Positions 1-7,482 are shown, counted from the first letter of the stretch. The stretch: 13,067 nt of DNA from Roseobacter sp. (GCA_024636425.1 JAGXHB010000071.1:1-13067), one strand, 5' to 3'. A program made the numbers and translations. Notes: a model not told the origin generated them from the letters alone.

Positions 1-849
1 CGGGTTCTTGCCGTCGATGGTCGGCGATTGCTCACGGGTGTCCATCGCCAGAACGACGTTCAACAGGCTTGGCCGTGTGATGACCTCGAACCCGCCTTCG
101 GACTTCACGCGGTCTACGTCACGGACCGCAAGATCCTGAATAACGTCGACTTCCCCTGTCAAAAGCGCTGCGGTGCGGGTCGCCGGATTGGTGATCGGGC
201 GAAAGGTGACGGTCTGGATTTCAGGCGCGCCGTCCCAATAGTCGCCGAATGCGGTCAGAACCAGTTTCTCTTCCTTGATCCATTCATCCAGCTTGTACGG
301 ACCAGTGCCCATCGGCTTGAGATCCATCTGTTCGTCGCCGGTCTCGGTCGTGTATTCCTCGTCGAGGATCAGCAGCTCTGCCAAGTCATTCGGCAGCACC
401 GCATAGGGCTTTGGCGTCGTGATCTCGACCGTCAGATCGTCAACAGCGGTGACGGACGCGATATTCGCCACCAGATCGGGCCTGATCGACGCGCGGGCCT
501 TCTCGACTGTGAAGACGACATCGGACGCCGTGAACGCGTTGCCATTGTGAAACGTGACGCCCTCTCGCAGCTTGAACCGCCACGTCACATCGTCCACATT
601 TTCCCAGCTTTCCGCCAAACCGGGTTCGAATTCCAGCTCGGGGCTGCGCGACACCAGCGGGTCGTACAGATGGTAGTACATGATGTTCGACGACAGCTCT
701 TCACCGGCAAGCGGATACAGATGGCTCGGGTCGGACGTAAGGCCGATCGTAACGGATTTTTCCTGAGCAATGGTCATACCGGCACTGGCAACGACAAGTG
801 TCGCGCCCAGTGCGCTGATGCGCCATGCATTTCGAGACAGGTAGTTCAT
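1..849 (-). CDS. ABC transporter substrate-binding protein, dipeptide/oligopeptide family (SBP_bac_5), C-terminus outside window
   Basis: This is the periplasmic receptor of a peptide/nickel/opine-type ABC importer; it binds the solute and delivers it to the membrane permease. The frame stays open from the ATG at 849 to base 1, so 283 residues are visible of a family that is usually about 500-540 residues long. Residues 1-28 form a signal peptide: a basic start (NYLSRNAWR), a hydrophobic core (SALGATLVVASAG) and a probable cleavage near TIA-QE. The mature part shows typical SBP_bac_5 features: a YDPLV segment, then EPGLAESW, LREGVTFHNG near residue 90, a SDVVFT segment and a GTGPYKL motif. 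A strong AAGGAG site (855-860) sits 5 nt before the ATG. It lies 78 bp downstream of the VOC gene on the same strand and is probably co-transcribed with it. The substrate cannot be read from this part; the neighbouring hydantoinase suggests a cyclic amide or a derived carbamoyl amino acid (inference). Permease and ATPase genes are expected beyond base 1. Confidence 0.93.
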   Translation of the reverse strand, partial: MNYLSRNAWRISALGATLVVASAGMTIAQEKSVTIGLTSDPSHLYPLAGEELSSNIMYYHLYDPLVSRSPELEFEPGLAESWENVDDVTWRFKLREGVTFHNGNAFTASDVVFTVEKARASIRPDLVANIASVTAVDDLTVEITTPKPYAVLPNDLAELLILDEEYTTETGDEQMDLKPMGTGPYKLDEWIKEEKLVLTAFGDYWDGAPEIQTVTFRPITNPATRTAALLTGEVDVIQDLAVRDVDRVKSEGGFEVITRPSLLNVVLAMDTREQSPTIDGKNP

Positions 850-888
850 GGTATCTCCTTTGTTGGTCGCTCGCGCGAGAGGTCGTTC

Positions 889-906
889 GGGGGCAGTTTG
901 CCGCCC
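889..906 (-). repeat. Small GC-rich hairpin in the VOC-SBP gap
   Basis: GGG (889-891) plus GGCA (892-895) pairs with TGCC (899-902) and CCC (904-906), with a GTT loop and one bulged G at 903. No T-run follows on the minus strand, so it is not a full terminator. It could act as an intercistronic attenuator or an mRNA-stabilising stem before the highly expressed binding protein, but this is only inferred. Confidence 0.3.
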
Positions 907-927
907 CTCCTGTTTATGTCTTGATAT

Positions 928-1329
928 TCAATGTCCCGGCTTCGCGGTCTGCACCTCGATCTGATAGCCTTCGGGATCATTCATGGCGAAGGAGCGTATC
1001 CCCAGCTCTGCGCTGTCGCGCAGCTCGGTCATGCCGGACACGCCTTGCGACTGCGCCCATGCATACCACGCGTCGACATCCGGAACGCGCAGACAGATCT
1101 GAACGGTCTTGTCCTCGGCCCAGTTCTGCATGCCGCGCGCCTCGTCGACGAGACCGACATGCGCCTGACCGTCTATGCGGTAGATTTTCGACCAGCCCTG
1201 ATCAATCGCCAGCTTGAACCCCAGCACGTCCTCGTAGAACGCCATCGCAGCGGGCAGATCACGGTAATACTGAAAGGTGATCGCAAGAACGATGCCGTCT
1301 GCTGGTCTTTGAGGTGTCTGCGCTGACAT
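928..1329 (-). CDS. VOC (glyoxalase/bleomycin resistance/dioxygenase fold) family protein
   Basis: This 133-residue protein has the vicinal-oxygen-chelate fold. The first beta-alpha-beta module carries the signature D24-LPAAMAFYEDVLGF (residues 24-38), and the second ends in NDPEGYQIEVQ, whose E125 is the usual last-strand metal ligand. The first-strand position where a metal-binding His is usual appears to be hydrophobic, so metal binding is uncertain. VOC proteins include lyases, isomerases, dioxygenases and resistance binders; the sequence does not say which this is. I chose the ATG at 1329 because AGGGAG (1335-1340) lies 5 nt upstream. An in-frame ATG at 1362 would add 11 residues (MHTKAKNQGDS) but would start inside the operator-like sequence. 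It lies between gntR and the binding-protein gene on the same strand, directly behind a GTATAC operator, so it probably belongs to the same regulon. Confidence 0.88.
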   Translation of the reverse strand: MSAQTPQRPADGIVLAITFQYYRDLPAAMAFYEDVLGFKLAIDQGWSKIYRIDGQAHVGLVDEARGMQNWAEDKTVQICLRVPDVDAWYAWAQSQGVSGMTELRDSAELGIRSFAMNDPEGYQIEVQTAKPGH

Positions 1330-1350
1330 GGAATCTCCCTGATTTTTCGC

Positions 1351-1374
1351 TTTGGTATGCAAACGGTATACAAG
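1351..1374. promoter_or_regulatory. Putative GntR operator A, upstream of the VOC/SBP genes
   Basis: Two GTATAC-like boxes, GTATGC (1355-1360) and GTATAC (1366-1371), lie 11 bp apart, about one helical turn. The 24-bp stretch matches 2146-2169 at 19 of 24 positions (TTTGGTAT, CA, CGGTAT and AAG are shared). GTATAC fits the known FadR/FCD-type half-site pattern GTM-N0-1-KAC. The site begins 22 nt upstream of the VOC start codon, so a bound protein would sit over the promoter or the early transcript. Binding by the adjacent GntR protein is inferred. Confidence 0.65.
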
Positions 1375-1432
1375 AAAAACACCGAGTCAACATGCGTCGA
1401 GAGAAATCGGGGGGCACCGGGCTCCTATTCGA

Positions 1433-2080
1433 TCAGAATGGGTGATTTATGTGCGAGATGATTGATTCACGCACTTTCTTGAGATGCAGCTTCATCGCAT
1501 CCGCAGCGAGATCTGCGTCGCCAGCTGTGATTGCGTCGATGATTGCCAAATGCTCGTGACAGCCGGGCTCGAACCGTTCCGGGATGGATCCTTGATCATA
1601 CATCCGCGTTTTGACCTTCAATCCTTCGATCAATTCGGCCAGCAGACGCGATCCTGCCCGACGCGCGATTGCAAGGTGAAGCTGCGCATCCACCGCATAG
1701 TGCTGTTCGGAATCAGGGCGCTCTCCATCTAGAAAAGCAGCAATAACAGCCCTTAACCCCAGAAAATCATCGTTTCTTGCGTTCGACAAAGCGGCTTTGC
1801 GGGCGGCCTCGCATTCCAGCAGGCTGCGCACATGCAGGATTTCCATGATGTCGGTCAGGGATATACTGTTGACGATCGGTGTGCCTGACGGGGACCGCGC
1901 CGCAAACCCCTCGCTGATCAACTGGCTGATCGCTTCGCGCACCGGCGTCCGGGACACGCCCAGCAGGTCGGCAAAGTTTTTCTCTCGCAGAAGTGCGCCT
2001 GGCTCGAGCGTCCCATCAAGAATCATCGCCTTCATCCGCTCGTAGGTTGAAGTGCCCAAAGTTTGTGCAGCGTCGACCAT
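1433..2080 (-). CDS. GntR family transcriptional regulator, FCD (FadR/VanR-like) subfamily
   Basis: This 215-residue ligand-responsive DNA-binding protein has a winged helix at about residues 10-70, with the classic LGVSRTPVREAISQLISEGF segment (40-59). An FCD effector domain fills about residues 76-207. The FCD metal/ligand residues are visible: D131 and H135 (in DAQLH), H177 (in CHEHL) and H199 (in MKLHL). The ATG at 2080 is preceded by a near-perfect AGGAGGG at 6 nt; an in-frame upstream ATG (2122) lacks such a site and would add 14 non-family residues. It is divergent from the hydantoinase across a 117-bp gap that holds operator B, and a second copy of the motif lies just downstream of its own stop. 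Autoregulation and repression of hydantoinase and VOC/SBP, relieved by a pathway intermediate, are inferred from this layout. FCD regulators commonly bind small carboxylates. Confidence 0.95.
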   Translation of the reverse strand: MVDAAQTLGTSTYERMKAMILDGTLEPGALLREKNFADLLGVSRTPVREAISQLISEGFAARSPSGTPIVNSISLTDIMEILHVRSLLECEAARKAALSNARNDDFLGLRAVIAAFLDGERPDSEQHYAVDAQLHLAIARRAGSRLLAELIEGLKVKTRMYDQGSIPERFEPGCHEHLAIIDAITAGDADLAADAMKLHLKKVRESIISHINHPF

Positions 2081-2146
2081 GCAAACCCTCCTGTTAACGC
2101 GCGATCTGGTAGTGCAGTACACGCAATGTCTTCCAAGTCACTCATT

Positions 2147-2175
2147 TTGGTATACACTCGGTATTTAAGTATACA
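2147..2175 (+). promoter_or_regulatory. Candidate sigma-70 promoter for the hydantoinase gene
   Basis: TTGGTA (2147-2152) and TATACA (2170-2175) are separated by exactly 17 bp; each matches its consensus at 4 of 6 positions. Transcription would start near 2182, about 16 nt before the ATG. Both hexamers overlap the two GTATAC boxes of operator B, so a bound repressor would mask both. Confidence 0.5.
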
Positions 2176-2176
2176 A
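2149..2176 (-). promoter_or_regulatory. Candidate sigma-70 promoter for gntR
   Basis: On the minus strand TTGTAT (2176 down to 2171) and TATACC (2154 down to 2149) are spaced by 16 bp. The start would fall near 2142, giving a leader of about 60 nt to the ATG at 2080. It occupies the same operator as the plus-strand promoter, with -35 and -10 roles swapped between the two boxes. Confidence 0.42.
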
Positions 2177-2197
2177 AATTCAAGCGGCGGAAACCAC

Positions 2198-3601
2198 ATG
2201 AAAGACACAGAGTTCGACACACTTATTCGCGGTGCCACCGTCGTTCTCGACGGCAGTGTCGATATGGTGGACATCGGCATCCGGGACGGCATCATCACCG
2301 CCCTTGGAACCGACCTTAATTCCAATGCGCAGGCAGTGGTTGACGCGCGCGGGCTAATTGCGTTGCCGGGGGGCGTGGATACGCATTGCCATATCGAACA
2401 GGTCTCCGGCGCGGGATTGTTGAATGCGGATACGTTTGAATCCGCAACACGTTCGGCGGCGATGGGGGGCACCAGCACAGTGGTGTCCTTTGCCGCGCAA
2501 CATCCCGGCAACAGGATCAAAGATGTGGTCGATGCCTATGCGGGCCTCGCGGGCAAAGGATCCCTGATTGACTATGCTTTCCATATGATCGTGGCCGAAA
2601 CCGCGCATGGCAACCTCGAAGAAGACATTCCCGCCATGATCGCGCAGGGGCACCGGTCGATCAAGATTTTCACGACCTATGACAAGGTGCGCCAGGACGA
2701 CAGATCGATCCTCGACATCCTTGCAGTTGCGAAGCGTGACGGTGCGTTGGTGTGCTTTCACGCTGAAAACGATGGCTTGATCCGTCACATGACGGCTAAA
2801 TTGCTTGCCGATGGTAAGACAGCCCCGAAATACCATGCTGCATCCCACCCGCGCATGGCCGAGATCGAGGCGATTGACCGCATGTGCCGTTTTGCAGAAT
2901 TCACCGGTGCGCGCATCATGATCTTTCATGTCTCGACGCGTGAAGGTGCCGAGATTGTCCGCGCTGCCCAGCAACGCGGGGTGCGCGTAGAGGCGGAAAC
3001 CTGCCCTCACTATCTTTTCATGACCGAAAGCATTCTGGAGCAGGACCGCCCTGCCCGCTTCATGTGCTCTCCTCCGCAGCGCACGCATGATGATCAGGAA
3101 GCACTTTGGGATGCTATTGCAGATGGCACGATCAGCCTGCTGACCTCCGATCACGCGCCTTACCGGATGGATGCGAGCGGCAAGTTCGCCCATGGCGAAG
3201 ACGCGCCTTTCAACAAGATCGCCAACGGTATGCCGGGGCTCGAAACGCGACTGCCGCTGATGTTCAACGCAATGGTCAGCGACGGACGCATGGATCTGAA
3301 TGCCTTTGCGCGGCTGACGGCCACCCGCCCCGCCGACGCGTTCGGTCTGACGGGCAAGGGACGTATAGCCGAAGGCTACGACGCCGACATAGCCCTTTGG
3401 GATCCTGAAGTGTCCTACACATACGGCGCAAATGACCTGCATGACAATGTGGGCTACAACCCCTTCGAGGGGACCACCGTGCGTGGCATGCCGGTGACCG
3501 TCTACTCCCGCGGCCGGACCGTCATGAGCAACCGCGCCCTTGAAGGACTGCCCGGTGAGGGGGTCTGGTTGTCCATGAAAACCCCGGCTGAAGCGGGCTA
3601 A
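2198..3601 (+). CDS. Hydantoinase/dihydropyrimidinase-type cyclic amidohydrolase
   Basis: This 467-residue cytosolic enzyme should hydrolyse a cyclic amide (hydantoin, dihydropyrimidine or a related ring) to an N-carbamoyl amino acid. All metal-site residues of the family are present: H63 and H65 (DTHCH), the carbamylatable K156 (SIKIF), H188 (CFHAEN), H244 (FHVST) and D318 (TSDHAPY). Y161, five residues after the lysine, fits the transition-state tyrosine of dihydropyrimidinases. Length is normal for the family. The ATG at 2198 is favoured: it begins the conserved TLIRGATVV strand, has a weak GGCGGA at 6 nt and lies just after the promoter. The in-frame ATG at 2063 would run back through the operator and into gntR. 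The exact substrate is open: HCHIEQ and SDHAPYR differ from the commonest dihydropyrimidinase forms, and allantoinase or another amidohydrolase activity cannot be excluded. No carbamoylase or racemase gene is in the window. Confidence 0.93.
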   Translation: MKDTEFDTLIRGATVVLDGSVDMVDIGIRDGIITALGTDLNSNAQAVVDARGLIALPGGVDTHCHIEQVSGAGLLNADTFESATRSAAMGGTSTVVSFAAQHPGNRIKDVVDAYAGLAGKGSLIDYAFHMIVAETAHGNLEEDIPAMIAQGHRSIKIFTTYDKVRQDDRSILDILAVAKRDGALVCFHAENDGLIRHMTAKLLADGKTAPKYHAASHPRMAEIEAIDRMCRFAEFTGARIMIFHVSTREGAEIVRAAQQRGVRVEAETCPHYLFMTESILEQDRPARFMCSPPQRTHDDQEALWDAIADGTISLLTSDHAPYRMDASGKFAHGEDAPFNKIANGMPGLETRLPLMFNAMVSDGRMDLNAFARLTATRPADAFGLTGKGRIAEGYDADIALWDPEVSYTYGANDLHDNVGYNPFEGTTVRGMPVTVYSRGRTVMSNRALEGLPGEGVWLSMKTPAEAG

Positions 3602-3615
3602 CGGGCGTTCATTTC

Positions 3616-3653
3616 AAAAAGAAGGGCCGGACGAATTAACGCTACGGCCCTTC
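3616..3653 (-). terminator. Intrinsic terminator of guaB
   Basis: GAAGGGCCG (3621-3629) and CGGCCCTTC (3645-3653) form a perfect 9-bp stem with a 15-nt loop. On the minus strand the stem is followed at once by TTTTT (3620 down to 3616), as expected for guaB, whose stop ends at 3676. The stem may also slow plus-strand transcription arriving from the hydantoinase gene, but no T-run follows on that side. Confidence 0.85.
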
Positions 3654-3675
3654 GAAACATCACTAAAATCTGGCG

Positions 3676-5124
3676 CTATCCGATACGGTAGTTCGGGCTT
3701 TCGCGCGTGATCTGTACGTCATGCACGTGGCTTTCCTTGAGGCCCGCGCCGGTGATCCTGACGAAGGAGCAGTTCTTGCGCATCTCGTCGATCGTGGCGC
3801 AACCGGTATAGCCCATGGCCGCCCGCAGCCCGCCGACCATCTGATGCACAACCGCTGCGGCACTACCTTTGTAGGCGACCTGTCCCTCGATCCCTTCCGG
3901 CACCAGCTTGTCACTGGCTGCGTCCTTCTGGAAATACCGGTCAGCAGAACCGCTGGCCATTGCCCCAAGGCTGCCCATGCCGCGATAGCTTTTGAAGCTA
4001 CGGCCTTGATAAAGAATGACTTCTCCGGGGGATTCGTCTGTGCCTGCCATCATCGAGCCAACCATCGCACAGGACGCGCCTGCCGCGATCGCCTTGGCAA
4101 AATCGCCGGAAAACTTGATCCCGCCATCGGCAATGACGGGCACATCGCCCGCCGCCTTGGCACAATCCATGATCGCAGTCAGCTGCGGCACACCCACGCC
4201 CGCCACCATGCGCGTCGTGCAGATGGAGCCGGGACCGATCCCGACCTTCACACCGTCAGCACCCGCGTCTATCAGCGCACGTGTAGCCTCACCCGTGGCC
4301 ACGTTGCCCGCAATGATCTGCACGTCATTGGACAGTGCACGCACACGGCGCACCGCTTCAGCGACACCTTCGGAGTGACCATGCGCAGTGTCGATCACGA
4401 TCATGTCGGCCCCTGCATCAATCAACGCCTGGGACCGTTCAAAACCGCTGTCGCCGACGGTCGTGGCCGCAGCCGCGCGCAAGCGGCCGAGGTCGTCCTT
4501 GCAGGCCGTTGGATTGAGCACCGCCTGTTCGGTATCCTTGAGCGTCAGCAGGCCGGTCAGTTTGCCTGTGGCATCTGTCACCAGCAGCTTTTCGATGCGC
4601 CGCGCCTTCATGAGGCTGATCGCCTCCTCGCGGTCGGCAGGTTCGTGCAGGATCGCGAGGTTATCCGACGACATCATCAGGCGGACCGGCGTCTTGTCAT
4701 CTGACGCGAAACGCATGTCGCGGTTTGTCACAATTCCGACCACGCGCCCCTGGTCATCGACGACGGGAAAACCCGTCACGCGGTACCGCTCCTGCAGGGC
4801 CTTGGCGTCTGCAAGCGTCTGATCCGGGCGCAATGTGATCGGATTATAGACGATCCCGGATTCAAACCGTTTGACGCGCCGGATCTCTTGCGACTGTTCC
4901 TCGATCGTCAGGTTGCGATGGACCACCCCCATGCCGCCCGCTTGCGCCATTGCGATCGCCATCCGGCTTTCGGTCACCGTATCCATCGCGGAACTGAGCA
5001 GTGGAATGTTCAGCAAGATGGATTTGGTCACGCGCGTCCGGGTGTCTGCCGTCGAGGGCAACACGCTCGATGCCGCTGGCACCAGTAGTACATCATCAAA
5101 GGTCAGAGCCTCACGAATCTCCAT
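3676..5124 (-). CDS. guaB: Inosine-5'-monophosphate dehydrogenase
   Basis: This enzyme oxidises IMP to XMP with NAD+, the committed step of guanine nucleotide synthesis, in the cytosol as a tetramer or octamer. The 482 residues are full length. Visible features: an N-terminal LTFDDVLLVPA segment (7-17), a CBS pair at about 91-205 inserted in the TIM barrel, the catalytic loop GIGPGSICTTR with C302, the IMP phosphate site DGGIKFSG (333-340), GMGSLGAM (382-389), the flap dyad R396-Y397 in ADRYFQ, and PEGIEGQVAYKG near 409-420 (Q415 where Arg is common). The ATG at 5124 has a GAGGTG site upstream. It stands alone on its strand, ended by the terminator at 3616-3653. No guaA lies next to it and no riboswitch was recognised upstream. 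Confidence 0.98.
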   Translation of the reverse strand: MEIREALTFDDVLLVPAASSVLPSTADTRTRVTKSILLNIPLLSSAMDTVTESRMAIAMAQAGGMGVVHRNLTIEEQSQEIRRVKRFESGIVYNPITLRPDQTLADAKALQERYRVTGFPVVDDQGRVVGIVTNRDMRFASDDKTPVRLMMSSDNLAILHEPADREEAISLMKARRIEKLLVTDATGKLTGLLTLKDTEQAVLNPTACKDDLGRLRAAAATTVGDSGFERSQALIDAGADMIVIDTAHGHSEGVAEAVRRVRALSNDVQIIAGNVATGEATRALIDAGADGVKVGIGPGSICTTRMVAGVGVPQLTAIMDCAKAAGDVPVIADGGIKFSGDFAKAIAAGASCAMVGSMMAGTDESPGEVILYQGRSFKSYRGMGSLGAMASGSADRYFQKDAASDKLVPEGIEGQVAYKGSAAAVVHQMVGGLRAAMGYTGCATIDEMRKNCSFVRITGAGLKESHVHDVQITRESPNYRIG

Positions 5125-5396
5125 ATTGCACCTCGGCTTCTCATGGGTTCATTTGGCGGTTTCCTATTTCACGGATAGCCCTGATTGGAAAGGGCCATTC
5201 GCCATCAATTCTCGGCGCGACCTCACTGGTGCCCCCGCCCTGATGGGGCGCTGGCCCAGCCCTCCGGGAGTTTTACACGCCAGAGAAGACGCGCCCCGGC
5301 CCGATGCGGCGGAGATGCGGCAATTTGTGACGCATCCTGCCTTTCGTCTGGCGCGGGCTACGCTATGGTGCGCCAACGCATTCAAGGACCGAGTAT
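5125..5396. other. Divergent guaB / ASKHA intergenic region
   Basis: This 272-bp gap must hold the promoters of both neighbours. Near the plus-strand gene a GGCTACGCTATGG stretch (5356-5368) resembles a GC-rich alphaproteobacterial -10 region, but no well-spaced -35 was found. The middle (5225-5270) is rich in GC blocks that can fold locally. No riboswitch, tRNA or convincing small gene was recognised. Confidence 0.45.
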
Positions 5397-7439
5397 ATGA
5401 GCAACGATCCACTGGTGGTATTCACGCCTTCGGGCAAACGGGGGCATTTCCCCAAAGGCACCCCCGTTCTGACGGCAGCGCGGCAACTTGGGGTCGATCT
5501 GGATTCGGTCTGTGGTGGGCGCGGCATCTGTTCGAAATGCCAGGTACAGCCCGGCTACGGACAGTTTTCAAAGCACGGCGTCACCGTTCAGGATGACGCG
5601 CTGACTGAATGGAACAGTGTCGAACAGCGCTACAAGGACAAGCGCGGCATGATCGACGGCCGTCGCCTTGGGTGTCAGGCGCAGGTCATGGGCGATGTGG
5701 TGATCGATGTGCCTGCCGAAAGCCAAGTCCACAAACAGGTCGTCCGCAAGCGGGCCGAGGCGCGTGACATCGTGCTGAACCCGTCGACGAAGCTGTTCTA
5801 TGTCGAGGTTCAGGAGCCCGACATGCACGATCCCTCGGGCGATCTGGAGCGGCTTTGCGCCGCGTTGCGCGACCAATGGCAACTGGAGAATGTGAAGACT
5901 GACCTCGTTATCCTGCAATCGATCCAGACGACCCTGCGCAAAGGCGACTGGAAGGTGACCGTGGCCGTGCATCTGGGGGATGATGAGAATCCGCCGCGGA
6001 TCATGCATCTGTGGCCAGGGTTTTATGAAGGATCGGTATACGGCCTTGCCGTCGATCTGGGGTCGACCACGATTGCTGCGCATTTGTGTGACCTGCAAAG
6101 CGGCGCGATCATCGCCTCTGCCGGTGTGATGAACCCGCAGATCCGCTTTGGCGAGGATTTGATGAGCCGGGTCAGCTATTCCATGATGAACAAAGGCGGC
6201 GCAGAGGAAATGACGCGGGCCGTGCGCGCGGGCATGAACACGCTCTTTGACGAGATTTGCGCCGAAGGGGGCGTCGACAAAGGGCTGATCGTCGACGCGG
6301 TTTTCGTGTGCAACCCCGTCATGCACCATCTGTTTCTGGGGATTGATCCGTTCGAGCTGGGGCAAGCCCCTTTCGCGCTTGCCACCTCCAATGCCCTTCG
6401 GCTGCGTGCCGTGGAGCTTGACCTGACCATTCACCCCTCTGCCCGTGTCTATTTTCTGCCCTGCATCGCCGGGCATGTCGGCGCGGACGCCGCCGCCGTA
6501 GCCCTGTCGGAAGCACCGGACAAATCCGACGATCTGGTGCTGGTCGTCGATGTGGGCACCAACGCCGAGATCCTGCTTGGCAACCGCGACAAGGTGCTCG
6601 CCTGTTCCTCGCCCACGGGCCCCGCTTTTGAAGGGGCGCAGATCAGCAGCGGCCAGCGCGCCGCCCCCGGCGCGATCGAACGTGTCGAGATTGATCCGCT
6701 CACCAAGGTGGCCCGCTTCAAGGTGATCGGCAGCGATCTCTGGTCGGACGACCCTGCCTTCGAAGACGCCATCGGGGCCAGCGGTGTCACCGGGATCTGC
6801 GGTTCCGGCATCATCGAGATGGTTGCCGAGATGCGCATGCATGGCATCGTCGACGCACCCGGCCTGATCGGCACCGCAGAACAGACCGGATCGGCCAATG
6901 TCTTTGCAGACGGACGGACCAATTCCTATCTGGTCTATGACGGGACCGCCAAAGGGGGCCCGCGCATCACCGTGACCAACCGCGACATCCGTGAGATCCA
7001 GATGGCCAAGGCAGCGCTTTATTCCGGAGCGCGTCTGCTGATGGACAAGTTCGGTGTCGACAAGGTGGATCGCGTGGTGCTGGCCGGTGCCTTTGGCGCG
7101 CATATCAGCCCCAAACACGCCATGGTGCTGGGGATGATCCCCGATGCGCCGCTCGACAAGGTGACATCAGCGGGCAACGCGGCAGGCACGGGCGCACGGA
7201 TTGCGCTGCTCAACAGCGCCACACGGGCCGAGATCGAGGAAACGGTACGCAACATCCACAAGATCGAGACGGCGATCGAGCCGCGTTTTCAGGAACATTT
7301 CGTCAATGCGTCGGCAATTCCGAATGCGGTCGAACCGTTCCCGATCCTCAACAGCATTGTCACCCTGCCCACCGCCACCTTCAACACCGGCGGCGGTGGC
7401 GAGGGCGCTGGCGGCGGGCGGCGCAGGCGGCGCGGCTGA
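5397..7439 (+). CDS. [2Fe-2S]-ASKHA protein, RACo-like corrinoid reductive activator (DUF4445 family)
   Basis: This 680-residue protein combines a plant-type [2Fe-2S] domain with an ATP-binding ASKHA (acetate/sugar kinase, Hsp70, actin) domain. Cluster ligands are C39, C45 and C48 (VCGGRGICSKC) plus C93 (RRLGC). ASKHA motifs are DLGSTT (220-225, phosphate 1), DVGTNAE (385-391, phosphate 2), CGSGI (468-472) and AGAFG (563-567, adenosine). Known members such as RACo and RamA use ATP-driven conformational change to pass an electron to a corrinoid protein whose cobalt has slipped to Co(II), restoring methyl transfer. The start has AAGGA (5384-5388) at 8 nt. The C-terminus is a low-complexity Gly/Arg tail (665-680, ending RRRRRG). 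No corrinoid protein or methyltransferase is in the window, so the partner is unknown; in this group such partners are often methylamine- or betaine-type methyltransferase systems (inference). Confidence 0.92.
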   Translation: MSNDPLVVFTPSGKRGHFPKGTPVLTAARQLGVDLDSVCGGRGICSKCQVQPGYGQFSKHGVTVQDDALTEWNSVEQRYKDKRGMIDGRRLGCQAQVMGDVVIDVPAESQVHKQVVRKRAEARDIVLNPSTKLFYVEVQEPDMHDPSGDLERLCAALRDQWQLENVKTDLVILQSIQTTLRKGDWKVTVAVHLGDDENPPRIMHLWPGFYEGSVYGLAVDLGSTTIAAHLCDLQSGAIIASAGVMNPQIRFGEDLMSRVSYSMMNKGGAEEMTRAVRAGMNTLFDEICAEGGVDKGLIVDAVFVCNPVMHHLFLGIDPFELGQAPFALATSNALRLRAVELDLTIHPSARVYFLPCIAGHVGADAAAVALSEAPDKSDDLVLVVDVGTNAEILLGNRDKVLACSSPTGPAFEGAQISSGQRAAPGAIERVEIDPLTKVARFKVIGSDLWSDDPAFEDAIGASGVTGICGSGIIEMVAEMRMHGIVDAPGLIGTAEQTGSANVFADGRTNSYLVYDGTAKGGPRITVTNRDIREIQMAKAALYSGARLLMDKFGVDKVDRVVLAGAFGAHISPKHAMVLGMIPDAPLDKVTSAGNAAGTGARIALLNSATRAEIEETVRNIHKIETAIEPRFQEHFVNASAIPNAVEPFPILNSIVTLPTATFNTGGGGEGAGGGRRRRRG

Positions 7440-7482
7440 AGGCGGACCCTTCGCTTTGCAGCCAGCCTACGAGAGGCCAAGT

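Larger units (their letters stand above)
2145..2179. promoter_or_regulatory. Putative GntR operator B between gntR and the hydantoinase gene
   Basis: This AT-rich element holds GTATAC at 2150-2155, GTATTT at 2161-2166 and GTATAC at 2169-2174. The outer arms TTTTGGTATAC and GTATACAAAA form an imperfect inverted repeat. The left part (2146-2169) matches operator A at 19 of 24 positions, including the 11-bp spacing. Its place in the divergent gap next to a GntR/FCD gene, plus the match to the family half-site pattern, supports a shared operator. Confidence 0.72.

Noticed and set aside
28..924. 298-codon plus-strand open frame at the window start
   Set aside because: Shadow of the binding-protein gene on the minus strand, which has a signal peptide, a strong ribosome binding site and SBP_bac_5 motifs.
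2063..2197. Longer hydantoinase with a 45-residue N-terminal extension
   Set aside because: The extension would overlap gntR and run through the operator and promoter; the family begins at the strand just after the ATG at 2198.
2354..3442. 362-codon minus-strand open frame opposite the hydantoinase
   Set aside because: Antisense shadow; the plus strand carries every metal ligand of the amidohydrolase family and the shadow has no family signature.
3721..4704. 327-codon plus-strand open frame opposite guaB
   Set aside because: Antisense to a full-length IMP dehydrogenase; His/Arg/Asp-rich shadow composition with no ribosome binding site or domain.
5125..5396. Purine or guanidine-type riboswitch upstream of guaB, or cobalamin riboswitch upstream of the ASKHA gene
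   Set aside because: No conserved core of any riboswitch class was recognised; only generic GC-rich folding is visible.
5568..7118. 516-codon open frame on the minus strand inside the ASKHA gene
   Set aside because: It is antisense to a protein with intact [2Fe-2S] and ASKHA motifs, shows no recognisable domain, and long antisense frames are common in GC-rich DNA.
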